Below, piece after piece: positions 1 through 6,522 of a DNA stretch of 6,522 bases. Both the position numbers and the translations under genes were made by a program. Positions within the stretch are counted from its first letter, which is position 1; every line of letters begins with the position of its first letter. The DNA lies in NCBI GenBank assembly GCA_947445425.1, contig CANFFA010000142.1, forward strand, positions 1 through 6,522. The letters are read 5' to 3'. The notes beneath the pieces are model-generated. The model was not told the origin of the DNA. It saw only the letters and a program-made list of their open reading frames with translations, and ran no database searches. The stretch comes from Paludibacteraceae bacterium. Its GTDB lineage: Bacteria > Bacteroidota > Bacteroidia > Bacteroidales > Paludibacteraceae.

Positions 1-330
1 AACCAAACTTAACTGAGGAATGAAACTTCCAAGCAAAAACCGGCTTTATTATGTACTGATTTTTTTTCAAAGTTATCTATTTCAAAATTGGTGACCAAAA
101 CACCCACTGACTTACTAATAAACAAAAACTAACCCCAAGTGAAGAAGTTCATTATGCGAGAGGGGTTCACTTCACGTGGATGTAAACGAGTTGACAATTA
201 TAGGAAGATATTCCTAGATTATTCAATTATCGACTAGACTAGAGAAAGCAAATACCAAAACTTATAAAAACTTTCGAAATAGAGTCTACTTGATTTCTCT
301 TTTACTTGTCTACACCTTTCTGAGCGGATA
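1..330. other. Non-coding flank downstream of cstA
   Basis: This 330-bp AT-rich stretch shows no convincing gene on either strand. It holds the candidate cstA terminator (120-172), a small perfect hairpin TAGGAA-GATA-TTCCTA (201-216) without a following U tract, a direct repeat CAATTAT (195-201, 224-230), and a long-range 7-bp pair AGAGAAA/TTTCTCT (241-247, 294-300). No tRNA, CRISPR unit or insertion-sequence end was seen. Confidence 0.6.
120..172 (-). terminator. Inverted repeat with U tract downstream of cstA, candidate terminator
   Basis: On the minus strand AACCCC (167-162) can pair with GGGGTT (136-131), followed at once by AGTTTTTGTTT (130-120), the layout of an intrinsic terminator. 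The loop is long at 25 nt. An alternative 7-bp stem, AAGTGAA/TTCACTT (172-166 with 143-137), shares two bases with the first and cannot form together with it. The site lies about 160-200 nt after the cstA stop, farther than usual, so the call is tentative. Confidence 0.3.
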
Positions 331-2202
331 CTAAAGTGTTACTTTTTGTTCTACCAATTGAAGTTCTTCATCAAGGCCATTTTCCAGTTCAAACAAAGGC
401 CTTGCCCCTTTATACACCTTTATCCATTTGGGAATGGCATTATAATAGACCACAAAGGCACAGAAAATAATCACCCCGGAAAGGCTTAAATTGATAACAC
501 CTTGTACTATAGTTTCTGCATTCATCAATTGAGGTAAATAGATATTAACGATATTCAAGAAACCGGCATAAAGCGTTGTAAATCCAATAAATACGAACGG
601 CACAATGGTGATCCAGGCATATTTAATTTTACCGCGATTGATGATATAGGAAGTTCCAACTGCCAGTGCAATAGAGGCAAGCAATTGATTGGCAGTACCA
701 AACAATGGCCAGATGGTAGATACGCTTCCTGTGTAGATAAAATAACCCCAACTAAATACGATCAGGAAACTAGCCAACAGATTCCCGGGCAACCAATTGG
801 TTCTACCAAATGGGGCATACATTTTACCCAACATCTCCTGCAATACAAATCGACCAATACGGGTTCCGGCATCGATGGTGGTGAGGATAAAAAGGGCTTC
901 AAACATGATGGCAAAGTGGTACCAGTACGACATTAAGCCGTTTAAGCCCGGTATTTTAGAGAAGATCTGCGCCATACCAACTCCTAATGAAACAGCACCG
1001 CCGGTACGTCCTGCTATTTTCTCACCCACCTCGGCCGAAAGTTGTGTGAGGTTGGAATCCACAAAACCCATCGCATGAAGTTTTGGGAGAAGTGTTGCGA
1101 ATTTTTCCGCGGGAACATTGATAGCGAAATAATCCAAAGGCAATAAACTGGAGGCAGCAATCAAGGCCAAGATACTCACCATCGCTTCCACCAACATGGA
1201 ACCTGCCGCAATGCTTTTGATGTGCGACTCCTTCATAATCATCTTGGGGGTAGTTCCCGAACTCACCAAAGCGTGAAATCCTGAAATGGCACCACAGGCA
1301 ATGGTAATAAACAAGTATGGAAAGAGCGTACCCGGAATAATCGGACCGCCACCATGAATAAATTCGGTAAACGCAGGCATTTTCAAGGTTGGAGCCACTA
1401 CAATTACACCTATGGCCAAAAGACCAATCACCACAATTTTCATGATAGAGCTAAGGTAATCACGCGGAGAGAGTAAAAGCCAAACTGGTAATACCGATGC
1501 AGCAAAACCATAACCTACGAGCAACATGGTCAAGGTTTTGTGATCATAAGTAAACCACGAAGCAAAAGGAGAATCAGGAATATAACGACCATAAATTACG
1601 GCACAAGAAAGTAGCGTTACACCAATTATGGTTGCCTCCACTGTTTTGCCTTTTCTAAATTTAAACATCCACAGACCCATAAATATAGCAATGGGAATGG
1701 TAGAAAAGATAGTAAAGGTACCCCAAGAGCTTTCGGATAAAGCATTGATTACCACCAATCCCAAACCAGCCATGGCAATAACCAAAATCAACAGAATAGC
1801 GATGGATGCCGTAAACCCACTTACTTTATTAATCTCGGTACGTGCAATTTCGGCTAATGACTTTCCATCAGAACGAGTAGAAGCGTACAACAGGATAAAA
1901 TCGTGTACGGCACCGGCAAAGACCGACCCTACCAACATCCAAACAAATCCGGGGAAATAGCCAAACTGCGCTGCCAAAACCGGCCCAACCAAAGGTCCAG
2001 CCCCTGCAATAGCTGCAAAATGATGACCAAACAATACCCATTTACTCATGGGAACATAATTTTGTCCATCGTACATCCTGCCCGAGGGGGTGGTTCTGCT
2101 ATCGTTTATGGTGGCCAGTTTGGCAATTACAAAACTGATGTATAAACGATAAGCGATGATGAGGAACAGAATTGCTCCAATAACTAAAGGCATTGCATTC
2201 AT
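331..2202 (-). CDS. cstA: CstA-family carbon starvation protein / pyruvate or peptide transporter
   Basis: This is a polytopic inner-membrane transporter of the CstA family (Pfam CstA plus a C-terminal five-helix region). Characterised relatives in enteric bacteria take up pyruvate or peptides when carbon is scarce. Its 623 residues hold about 14-16 hydrophobic segments, starting at residues 5-27. Family-like blocks visible are [16 protein letters not shown] at 59-74, the GAVHDF turn at 97-102, [14 protein letters not shown] at 307-320 and [13 protein letters not shown] at 501-513. It is shorter than E. coli CstA (about 700 residues), and the C-terminus is a short charged tail. The start is ATG at 2202; a second ATG three codons on (2193) is possible. 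The gene follows the SGAT-motif membrane protein by 18 bp, so the two are probably co-transcribed. No YbdD/YjiX-like small gene, the usual enteric companion, follows in the 330 bp downstream. The family is secure; the substrate cannot be read from sequence. Confidence 0.96.
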   Translation of the reverse strand: MNAMPLVIGAILFLIIAYRLYISFVIAKLATINDSRTTPSGRMYDGQNYVPMSKWVLFGHHFAAIAGAGPLVGPVLAAQFGYFPGFVWMLVGSVFAGAVHDFILLYASTRSDGKSLAEIARTEINKVSGFTASIAILLILVIAMAGLGLVVINALSESSWGTFTIFSTIPIAIFMGLWMFKFRKGKTVEATIIGVTLLSCAVIYGRYIPDSPFASWFTYDHKTLTMLLVGYGFAASVLPVWLLLSPRDYLSSIMKIVVIGLLAIGVIVVAPTLKMPAFTEFIHGGGPIIPGTLFPYLFITIACGAISGFHALVSSGTTPKMIMKESHIKSIAAGSMLVEAMVSILALIAASSLLPLDYFAINVPAEKFATLLPKLHAMGFVDSNLTQLSAEVGEKIAGRTGGAVSLGVGMAQIFSKIPGLNGLMSYWYHFAIMFEALFILTTIDAGTRIGRFVLQEMLGKMYAPFGRTNWLPGNLLASFLIVFSWGYFIYTGSVSTIWPLFGTANQLLASIALAVGTSYIINRGKIKYAWITIVPFVFIGFTTLYAGFLNIVNIYLPQLMNAETIVQGVINLSLSGVIIFCAFVVYYNAIPKWIKVYKGARPLFELENGLDEELQLVEQKVTL

Positions 2203-2220
2203 AAATTGTACTTTTTTGTT

Positions 2221-3228
2221 TTATTTATTGTCTGTTATATTTGTTATTTTTCCAATTGATTCCCGAATGGTCGGGTCGCTCAAATTGTCTAGATTGAAAG
2301 TAAGCAACTGCAGAATCAGTTTATTTTGATATTGATCGCCAGTCAAACTTCGAAACAGTTTACTCGCCAATTGATTCGAAATCGTTCTTTTTTGAAGCCT
2401 TTCCAGCAGAGCGGTTTGGGCAAAATAGTTCAAAAGGGGGTACTGTTCGGAGAAGAAAGTCTGAATTTCCAAATTGGAGAACAGCACATCGGGAATTTTC
2501 TCGATGGCGTTCTTGGCAAAATAACCTTTACTCCTTTTAATAAGAACTTGAATTTCGGAAGAAAAGTTAAGAAAATCAGATTTTTTGAAATTATTGAGTA
2601 GGAAGTAATCCGCTTCCGAACTATTGATAGACATAATATTCCGAACAATTCGCCGGTCCATATTCTGCAAGGTATGACGCTGAATCCGAGCAACCACCTC
2701 TCCATTGGCTATTTGCCACAAAGTATAGCAACTGTAAACAGCACCTTCGATAGTTTGACCTTTGATGGACGCCAAGGTGGCCCCACTCACAGCATCTAGT
2801 TTTACAACCAGCTCGTCCTTTTTTAAATTAGAAAATGAGGGTTCTTTTTCCGACAACAGTTCTGAAAGTTTCTGATAATCTGCTGCCGTGAAAGCTTCGT
2901 GCTTCCGTTTTGTCAAGGGCTTACCTGGTATGCGTTCATAGTTAACGAAATCGCCCAGCAAATTCCAGTAAAAAATCAATTCCACATCATAACAGATCTT
3001 CCCCTCACAAACCGGTGTTTTTACCTTTGATTTATAACCGATTAAGCTGCTGTCAGCTCCCAACACTTCATGCACGACTATCTCGACTGAATTTTGATTG
3101 AGGAATTCAAATGCGAGCTCCTTTTTTGTGTCCAACTTAAATGAAAAGAAGAGAAAAAGTAGTATCGACAGTAACATGTAAATACTGGTGTATTTTAGGC
3201 TCCAGATATAGTTTGATATTTTCGGCAT
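2221..3228 (-). CDS. Membrane-anchored FMN-binding-like protein with an SGAT flavinylation motif
   Basis: The 335-residue protein has one N-terminal hydrophobic segment (residues about 14-30) with no clear cleavage site, so it is probably a signal anchor with the rest outside the cytoplasm. Residues about 45-180 look like a divergent FMN_bind domain. It ends in D145-A-V-S148-G-A-T151 followed by an A/Y-rich helix (GAVYSCYTLW, 162-171). In RnfG/NqrC-type proteins the threonine of this motif is covalently linked to FMN by ApbE, so T151 (codon 2776-2778) is the predicted site. Two cysteines, C74 and C79 (C-x4-C), precede a conserved-looking WNLLGDF stretch (88-94), and C167 lies just after the motif. 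Residues about 200-335 are predicted mostly helical, possibly HEAT-like, and I do not recognise them. The ATG at 3228 is the start; the leader is A/T-rich with no Shine-Dalgarno sequence. The gene lies 92 bp after the FAD oxidoreductase gene and 18 bp before cstA. Membership of the FMN_bind superfamily is inferred from the motif and its position; the role is unknown, and electron transfer is the most natural guess. Confidence 0.85.
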   Translation of the reverse strand: MPKISNYIWSLKYTSIYMLLSILLFLFFSFKLDTKKELAFEFLNQNSVEIVVHEVLGADSSLIGYKSKVKTPVCEGKICYDVELIFYWNLLGDFVNYERIPGKPLTKRKHEAFTAADYQKLSELLSEKEPSFSNLKKDELVVKLDAVSGATLASIKGQTIEGAVYSCYTLWQIANGEVVARIQRHTLQNMDRRIVRNIMSINSSEADYFLLNNFKKSDFLNFSSEIQVLIKRSKGYFAKNAIEKIPDVLFSNLEIQTFFSEQYPLLNYFAQTALLERLQKRTISNQLASKLFRSLTGDQYQNKLILQLLTFNLDNLSDPTIRESIGKITNITDNK

Positions 3229-3256
3229 CGAGATGAAGTATTTAAACGTCTATAAT

Positions 3257-3287
3257 CAAACTAAAAAAATGGGTTATGACTAGTCAA
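3257..3287 (-). promoter_or_regulatory. Candidate Bacteroidota-type promoter for the SGAT protein-cstA operon
   Basis: Read on the minus strand, TTG (3287-3285) is followed after 20 bp by TTAGTTTG (3264-3257). The Bacteroidota sigma-A consensus is TTTG, about 19-21 bp, then TAnnTTTG; here the -7 box has one mismatch (T for A at position 2) and the -33 box reads ATTG. The start codon at 3228 would follow by 28 bp. The spacing and place are good, but the elements are short and the region is AT-rich, so a chance match is possible. If real, the downstream pair can be transcribed independently of the FAD oxidoreductase gene. Confidence 0.4.
3277..3286. promoter_or_regulatory. Perfect 10-bp palindrome TGACTAGTCA, possible operator
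   Basis: TGACTAGTCA equals its own reverse complement and sits in the 92-bp spacer, 49-58 bp before the start codon of the SGAT protein. It overlaps the TTG of the candidate promoter, which is where a repressor or activator dimer could act. It is short, occurs once in this form in the window, and no regulator gene is visible, so the role is inferred only from symmetry and position. Confidence 0.3.
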
Positions 3288-3320
3288 TTATTACTTTATA
3301 ATTGCTAATCTTCATTCTTT

Positions 3321-5183
3321 CTATTTCTGTTTATACAAAATACATCCTTCGTTATAGTTCTGTTTATTGGGTAAGCTGGCATCACCCACCCCAACTTTCA
3401 TCAACTGAATCAATTCTGGAAAATGATTTTGGTACAATCCACGTGGATCGACATGCTCCTTTTTACAAATAGAGGCAGCCATTCCCAGCACTTCGCCCAT
3501 CATACCACCTGTACGCATTACACGAACAGTTCCAAGCGCCGAATGGGTGGTACTGATATTACGACCTGCCATCATCAGGTTGGGTACATTTACAGAATAG
3601 AGACAACGAAACGGAATGGGGTAAGGATAAATTTTGGTGTGTATGGCTATGGATTTAAAGGGTGCACCCGGGAAAAGCTCACTGTTCTTTTCATCCGGAT
3701 AGTGCAAGTCAATGGTCCAAGAGGTAGAGGCAGTGCCGTCCGGGTAAACCTTGGCTTCTGTCAAATCTGATTCACGAAGAATATAATCTCCCACCAAACG
3801 TTTGGATTCCCTCTTTCCCGCTACATAAGCCACCCACTCGAGTTGTTTGTTAGTATAATCGGCTTTGAATATGGAATGGTTTTTAAGATAGGACCAGTTT
3901 GAAAAAACCACCATCAAACCATAATCCCTGATGCGTTCAATCTCTGTGATTTGATCAATACCCATTCCGGTCTCCCAATCCCAATCGCCACGCAAACCTT
4001 CTAGCTGTTTTGTTTCATCCCAGATAAGCCCCCACTTAATATCCGGAAAAGGAGCATTTTTCTTTGCCTGCAAAGCGAACCATTGAACAGACGAACCCAT
4101 GGTCATAGAGTCCGATTTCTCTGGAGCCCTACTTTCGCCATACTCTTTTGAACTTTCTCTACCCAACATATATTTTGCACCCGCCAATGCGCCGATGGTA
4201 GCATCACCTGTACAATCGGCAAAAAGTGGAGCCGTAAACTCTCGTTTTTCACCGGTGACCATATTGGTAGCTTGTACGCTTTTGATCTTGCCATTTTCCA
4301 TAACAACCTTGTCGGCACGATGATTTAGGAACAGAGTAATATTCTTCTCATTTCGTACCGCATTCAATTTCTTATCATCTTCATAGTTCCCCTCTGGCTG
4401 AGCATTTCCAGCTTTTACAGGACCTATTTCATTCACCAAATTACCAATGGCGGGATAAGGTTCCACCCTTATCCATCCACCTAAATGCACACGGACTTCC
4501 GAACTGTTGTTACCACCCAACACAGGTCTATCGTGAATCAGTGCCACTTTCACACCCAAACGGGCAGCCGAAATTGCAGCGCAAGTCCCGGCCATACCGC
4601 CACCTACTACTACAAAATCATAGGTGCCGGCATTGTTAATTTTCCGAACAGCTGGATTAAGCTCCGCACGTAATTCATCAATTTTACTTACTTCCGACGA
4701 AGGTACATATTTCAAGTCGGCACTGAACAGAATTGCATCGCAGCGGCCATTGAAGCCTGTCAAATCTTTGAGCGTAAGGGTACAAGTATTATTTTTTACT
4801 TCTACCACTCCACCATCTTGCCAGCCCCAGGCTTCCGATTTGGTGCCAAAAACAGCTGTAAGCTCTTTTCCATCCATCGCTATTTTAAATTTTCCGGGAG
4901 CTTCTGTGGTATTCCATCGGGCAGCCCAATTGCGTGTACGAACGAAAACACGGTATTTTCCCGGTTTTGGAAATTGTACGGAACTACTAGCATCGGCCAC
5001 CGGAATGCCCATACCGTGGGCCATCAAATAGGGCGATCCCATCACGTCCATACTCTGTTGGTCAATTACCCACCCACCTTTGTTGGCAAAACTCTCGGCC
5101 TCAACTAAAACTTTTAAACTCTGCAGACTGTAGCAGTTTATAAAAACCAGCAACAATATATTTACAATCAATAATTTTCTCAT
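3321..5183 (-). CDS. Exported FAD-dependent oxidoreductase (FAD_oxidored family) with N-terminal beta-sandwich domain
   Basis: Numbered from the ATG at 5183, the product has 620 residues. Residues 1-19 form a Sec-type signal peptide (MRKLL, then a hydrophobic run ending NCYS) with no twin-arginine motif. Residues about 24-160 form a jelly-roll-like domain resembling carbohydrate-binding modules (starts EAESF...GGW, ends in a CDAILFS strand; C134 and C148 could form a disulfide). The flavoprotein part starts near 188: dinucleotide-binding loop GGGMAG at 194-199, GGNNSS at 223-228, ADCTGD at 322-327, and the C-terminal FAD-contacting blocks MAGRNIS (538-544) and TGGMMG (558-563). These match the Pfam FAD_oxidored family, common in Bacteroidota and Planctomycetes, usually with no known substrate. 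Reading could also begin at an in-frame TTG at 5192, giving three more residues; I prefer the ATG because the signal peptide starts cleanly there and the bases before it are A-rich. The cofactor is near certain; the reaction is not known. Oxidation or reduction of a sugar-derived compound is a guess from the N-terminal domain. Confidence 0.94.
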   Translation of the reverse strand: MRKLLIVNILLLVFINCYSLQSLKVLVEAESFANKGGWVIDQQSMDVMGSPYLMAHGMGIPVADASSSVQFPKPGKYRVFVRTRNWAARWNTTEAPGKFKIAMDGKELTAVFGTKSEAWGWQDGGVVEVKNNTCTLTLKDLTGFNGRCDAILFSADLKYVPSSEVSKIDELRAELNPAVRKINNAGTYDFVVVGGGMAGTCAAISAARLGVKVALIHDRPVLGGNNSSEVRVHLGGWIRVEPYPAIGNLVNEIGPVKAGNAQPEGNYEDDKKLNAVRNEKNITLFLNHRADKVVMENGKIKSVQATNMVTGEKREFTAPLFADCTGDATIGALAGAKYMLGRESSKEYGESRAPEKSDSMTMGSSVQWFALQAKKNAPFPDIKWGLIWDETKQLEGLRGDWDWETGMGIDQITEIERIRDYGLMVVFSNWSYLKNHSIFKADYTNKQLEWVAYVAGKRESKRLVGDYILRESDLTEAKVYPDGTASTSWTIDLHYPDEKNSELFPGAPFKSIAIHTKIYPYPIPFRCLYSVNVPNLMMAGRNISTTHSALGTVRVMRTGGMMGEVLGMAASICKKEHVDPRGLYQNHFPELIQLMKVGVGDASLPNKQNYNEGCILYKQK

Positions 5184-5332
5184 ACTTTTCAAATAGAATT
5201 AAAACAGATTAAAATTTATTTTTTAAAAATACATTTCGTTCAATACAAAAAACACTATTATCTTCTTGTCATAAATTATTCATAGGGATAAACAAGTTAC
5301 AACGCTGTATTTATGATGCTTAAAATTGCATT

Positions 5333-5393
5333 TGTTGATCGCTAAATTTAATATCAACATTGAAGGATAATTGGTTTACAGTTGAATGTTGAT
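5333..5393. repeat. Three copies of TGTTGAT in alternating orientation
   Basis: TGTTGAT occurs at 5333-5339 and 5387-5393, and inverted (ATCAACA) at 5353-5359. The second and third copies extend to a 9-bp perfect inverted repeat (ATCAACATT 5353-5361, AATGTTGAT 5385-5393). They lie 150-210 bp upstream of the FAD oxidoreductase start, a plausible regulator-binding cluster, but each copy is short and the composition AT-rich. Confidence 0.25.
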
Positions 5394-5410
5394 TCTCCGC
5401 TACTCTTAAA

Positions 5411-5445
5411 AGACTATTTAACCTTCATTATTTAAAGGATAGTCT
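5411..5445 (-). terminator. Hairpin downstream of the SGNH hydrolase gene, candidate terminator
   Basis: AGACTAT (5411-5417) and ATAGTCT (5439-5445) form a perfect 7-bp stem. An inner CCTT/AAGG pairing (5422-5425 with 5435-5438) can extend it across a 4-nt bulge, leaving a 9-nt loop. On the minus-strand transcript it lies 38-72 nt after the hydrolase stop and is followed directly by TTTT, a short U tract. The low GC content and weak U run make it a modest intrinsic terminator at best. Confidence 0.4.
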
Positions 5446-5482
5446 AGATAAATTGCCTTACTTTTCGAAAAAAAAAGACAAT

Positions 5483-6522
5483 TCATTTTTTCAATATCAA
5501 CTTGAAGCTATGAACTGTAGGTTGTGCTTGTTTCAAAGCCTCTTTCTTAAAAGCTTCTGAATTAGATTTGTATCTGTTTTCAGAAGACTTGTTTGCTACG
5601 TACTCATCCACTTTACTTAATATCCAATTTGCACCCGAATTCTTTTGAACTGAATAGACAGAATCTAATTTTTGTCTTATTTGATTTGTTTTTACTTTAC
5701 CATGAAGTTTCTGAAAATCAGAAAGGTACTCTACAAACTTAATACTTCTTAGTTTTGCTTCGTATTGCCAGAGTTTATCCAATTCCTCTCTGACCTTCAA
5801 AGCTTGTTGATATTGTGGTGTTTCCTGAATAAGTGCTAAATTAATCCCTTCTTTCAATTGAATATTCGTAAAGCTACCAATTGACTTATTGTCAATTAAA
5901 AACTCATATTTTCCATCGATTAGCTCTGTTACTTGCAAAATTTCTTGATTCAAATCCGCTACAAAAGGGACTAAGGTCAATGCCTTCTCTTGACTGCTTA
6001 CTATTGGAAACGGCAACGATTTTTCAAGTACAGAAAAAATCAACTCTTTGGAAGACCAATGTACTTTTGAAACATTACAATTCTGACACAAGTCATTTAT
6101 TCTCTTTTGATTTTTGGAAATAAAGATTTTCGAAACATATTGTGGCCCCTGAAAAGTTTTCAAATACTGATAAGCCATTATAAAATGTCCTGTTGATTGT
6201 GGATGTACCCGGTCTTGACTTATCAATGTGAATGATGGGTCATTTTTTTGCTGCTCTATGTTAATTTGGTGCATAATAGACCAGTAATCAACAACGGAAA
6301 GTTTGTATTTAACAGCCAATGTTTCAATGAAATCGGCACAGTTTTTCAAAGCATCATTCACACCCAAATTATTAGCTGTTGGGAGCATCGCTGTTTGATC
6401 ATAAATTGAGGGCTTTTGTAATGTAAGTTGTACCTTATTTGATATAAATATTCTTACTAACTTTTCCAGATTTGACTTATATAAAGTAAGAGCCTCTTCC
6501 CTCATTCGAAGGGTATCCACAT
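5483..6522 (-). CDS. SGNH/GDSL-type hydrolase, C-terminal part (5' end outside the window)
   Basis: The frame is open to the right edge, so the N-terminus is missing. The first codon inside that could serve as a start is GTG at 6520, but the family's GDS(L) block with the nucleophilic serine normally lies well upstream, so this is an internal position. Counting from that codon, 345 residues are visible. S101-Q-D103-R-V-H106-P is the family's last block, supplying the catalytic Asp and His of the Ser-Asp-His triad. N50 and N51 lie where a variable segment follows the third block. After the hydrolase fold (ends about 125) comes an extension of about 220 residues: a beta-rich piece with DGKYEFLIDNKSIGSF (202-217), an EGINLAL turn (224-230), then charged helices (235-335). 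Such extensions occur in SGNH proteins of polysaccharide-degrading bacteria; the fold is probably an esterase acting on acylated carbohydrate, by inference. The stop is TGA at 5485-5483. Export cannot be judged without the N-terminus. Confidence 0.85.
   Translation of the reverse strand, partial: VDTLRMREEALTLYKSNLEKLVRIFISNKVQLTLQKPSIYDQTAMLPTANNLGVNDALKNCADFIETLAVKYKLSVVDYWSIMHQINIEQQKNDPSFTLISQDRVHPQSTGHFIMAYQYLKTFQGPQYVSKIFISKNQKRINDLCQNCNVSKVHWSSKELIFSVLEKSLPFPIVSSQEKALTLVPFVADLNQEILQVTELIDGKYEFLIDNKSIGSFTNIQLKEGINLALIQETPQYQQALKVREELDKLWQYEAKLRSIKFVEYLSDFQKLHGKVKTNQIRQKLDSVYSVQKNSGANWILSKVDEYVANKSSENRYKSNSEAFKKEALKQAQPTVHSFKLILKK

Larger units (their letters stand above)
5184..5482. other. 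Intergenic spacer between the SGNH hydrolase and FAD oxidoreductase genes
   Basis: These 299 bp are strongly AT-rich and carry no credible coding frame. They contain the candidate hydrolase terminator near the right end and the TGTTGAT cluster in the middle. Before the FAD gene I found no -33/-7 pair with good spacing: TCTATTTG resembles a -7 box but lies too close to the ATG, and TAACTTG near 5294 lacks one T. A promoter is expected here because a terminator-like hairpin separates the two genes, but I cannot place it. Confidence 0.6.

Noticed and set aside
20..94. Short plus-strand frame of 24 codons starting MKLPSK
   Set aside because: Too short, with no start signal or recognisable product; the hydrophobic run comes from T-rich DNA.
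201..216. TAGGAA-GATA-TTCCTA hairpin as a terminator
   Set aside because: The stem is perfect but only 6 bp and AT-rich, and no U tract follows on either strand.
1628..1960. Plus-strand open frame of 110 codons
   Set aside because: Antisense to well-conserved membrane segments of cstA; nothing independent supports it.
3285..3304. CAATTAT/ATAATTG stem as terminator of the FAD oxidoreductase gene
   Set aside because: The 7-bp stem has one G-C pair and no U tract directly after it; the nearest T run on the minus strand is about 16 nt further on.
3423..3770. Plus-strand open frame of 115 codons
   Set aside because: Antisense to the C-terminal FAD-contacting part of the oxidoreductase; its composition looks like a shadow frame and it has no neighbouring signals.
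4624..5031. Plus-strand open frame of 135 codons
   Set aside because: It lies wholly antisense to the FAD oxidoreductase gene, whose frame is supported by clear motifs; its translation shows no recognisable domain.
5126..5183. Lipoprotein signal at Cys17 of the FAD oxidoreductase
   Set aside because: VFINC lacks the small residues expected at -1 and -3 of a lipobox; an ordinary signal peptidase I site after NCYS fits at least as well.
5184..5192. TTG at 5192 as the start of the FAD oxidoreductase
   Set aside because: It adds only three residues ahead of an ATG that gives a clean signal peptide, and ATG is strongly preferred.
6518..6520. GTG at 6520 as the true start of the SGNH hydrolase
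   Set aside because: The catalytic-serine block expected at the N-terminus is absent, and the frame stays open to the edge, so the gene must begin outside the window.

Overview
This window looks like chromosomal DNA of a member of the Bacteroidota. It is AT-rich and has no Shine-Dalgarno-like leaders. The bases before the start codons are A/T-rich, and one promoter candidate fits the Bacteroidota -33/-7 pattern (TTG, then TAnnTTTG). The protein types also fit: an exported FAD_oxidored-family protein with an N-terminal beta-sandwich, and an SGNH hydrolase with a long C-terminal extension. This assignment is inference; no rRNA or other marker gene is present.

All four protein genes lie on the minus strand, so transcription runs from right to left. 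From the right edge they are: the 3' part of an SGNH/GDSL-type hydrolase (5483-6522, N-terminus outside the window); a 297-bp spacer with a hairpin and a short repeated motif; an exported FAD-dependent oxidoreductase with an N-terminal carbohydrate-binding-like domain (3321-5183); a 92-bp spacer with a promoter candidate and a 10-bp palindrome; a membrane-anchored protein with an FMN-binding/flavinylation signature D-x-x-S-G-A-T (2221-3228); and, only 18 bp further on, a CstA-family transporter (331-2202). The last 330 bp (1-330) carry no convincing gene and hold a terminator candidate.

The 18-bp gap makes the SGAT protein and CstA very likely one transcript. The FAD enzyme upstream may belong to the same transcript or may simply sit next to it. 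The most interesting reading is an extracytoplasmic redox module: a membrane-tethered, possibly covalently flavinylated protein between an exported FAD oxidoreductase and a CstA carbon-substrate transporter. The motifs are visible in the sequence; the functional link is inference. The SGNH hydrolase and the FAD enzyme both resemble proteins often found in polysaccharide-degradation regions, but the window contains no SusC/SusD pair, glycoside hydrolase, sulfatase or regulator to confirm such a locus.
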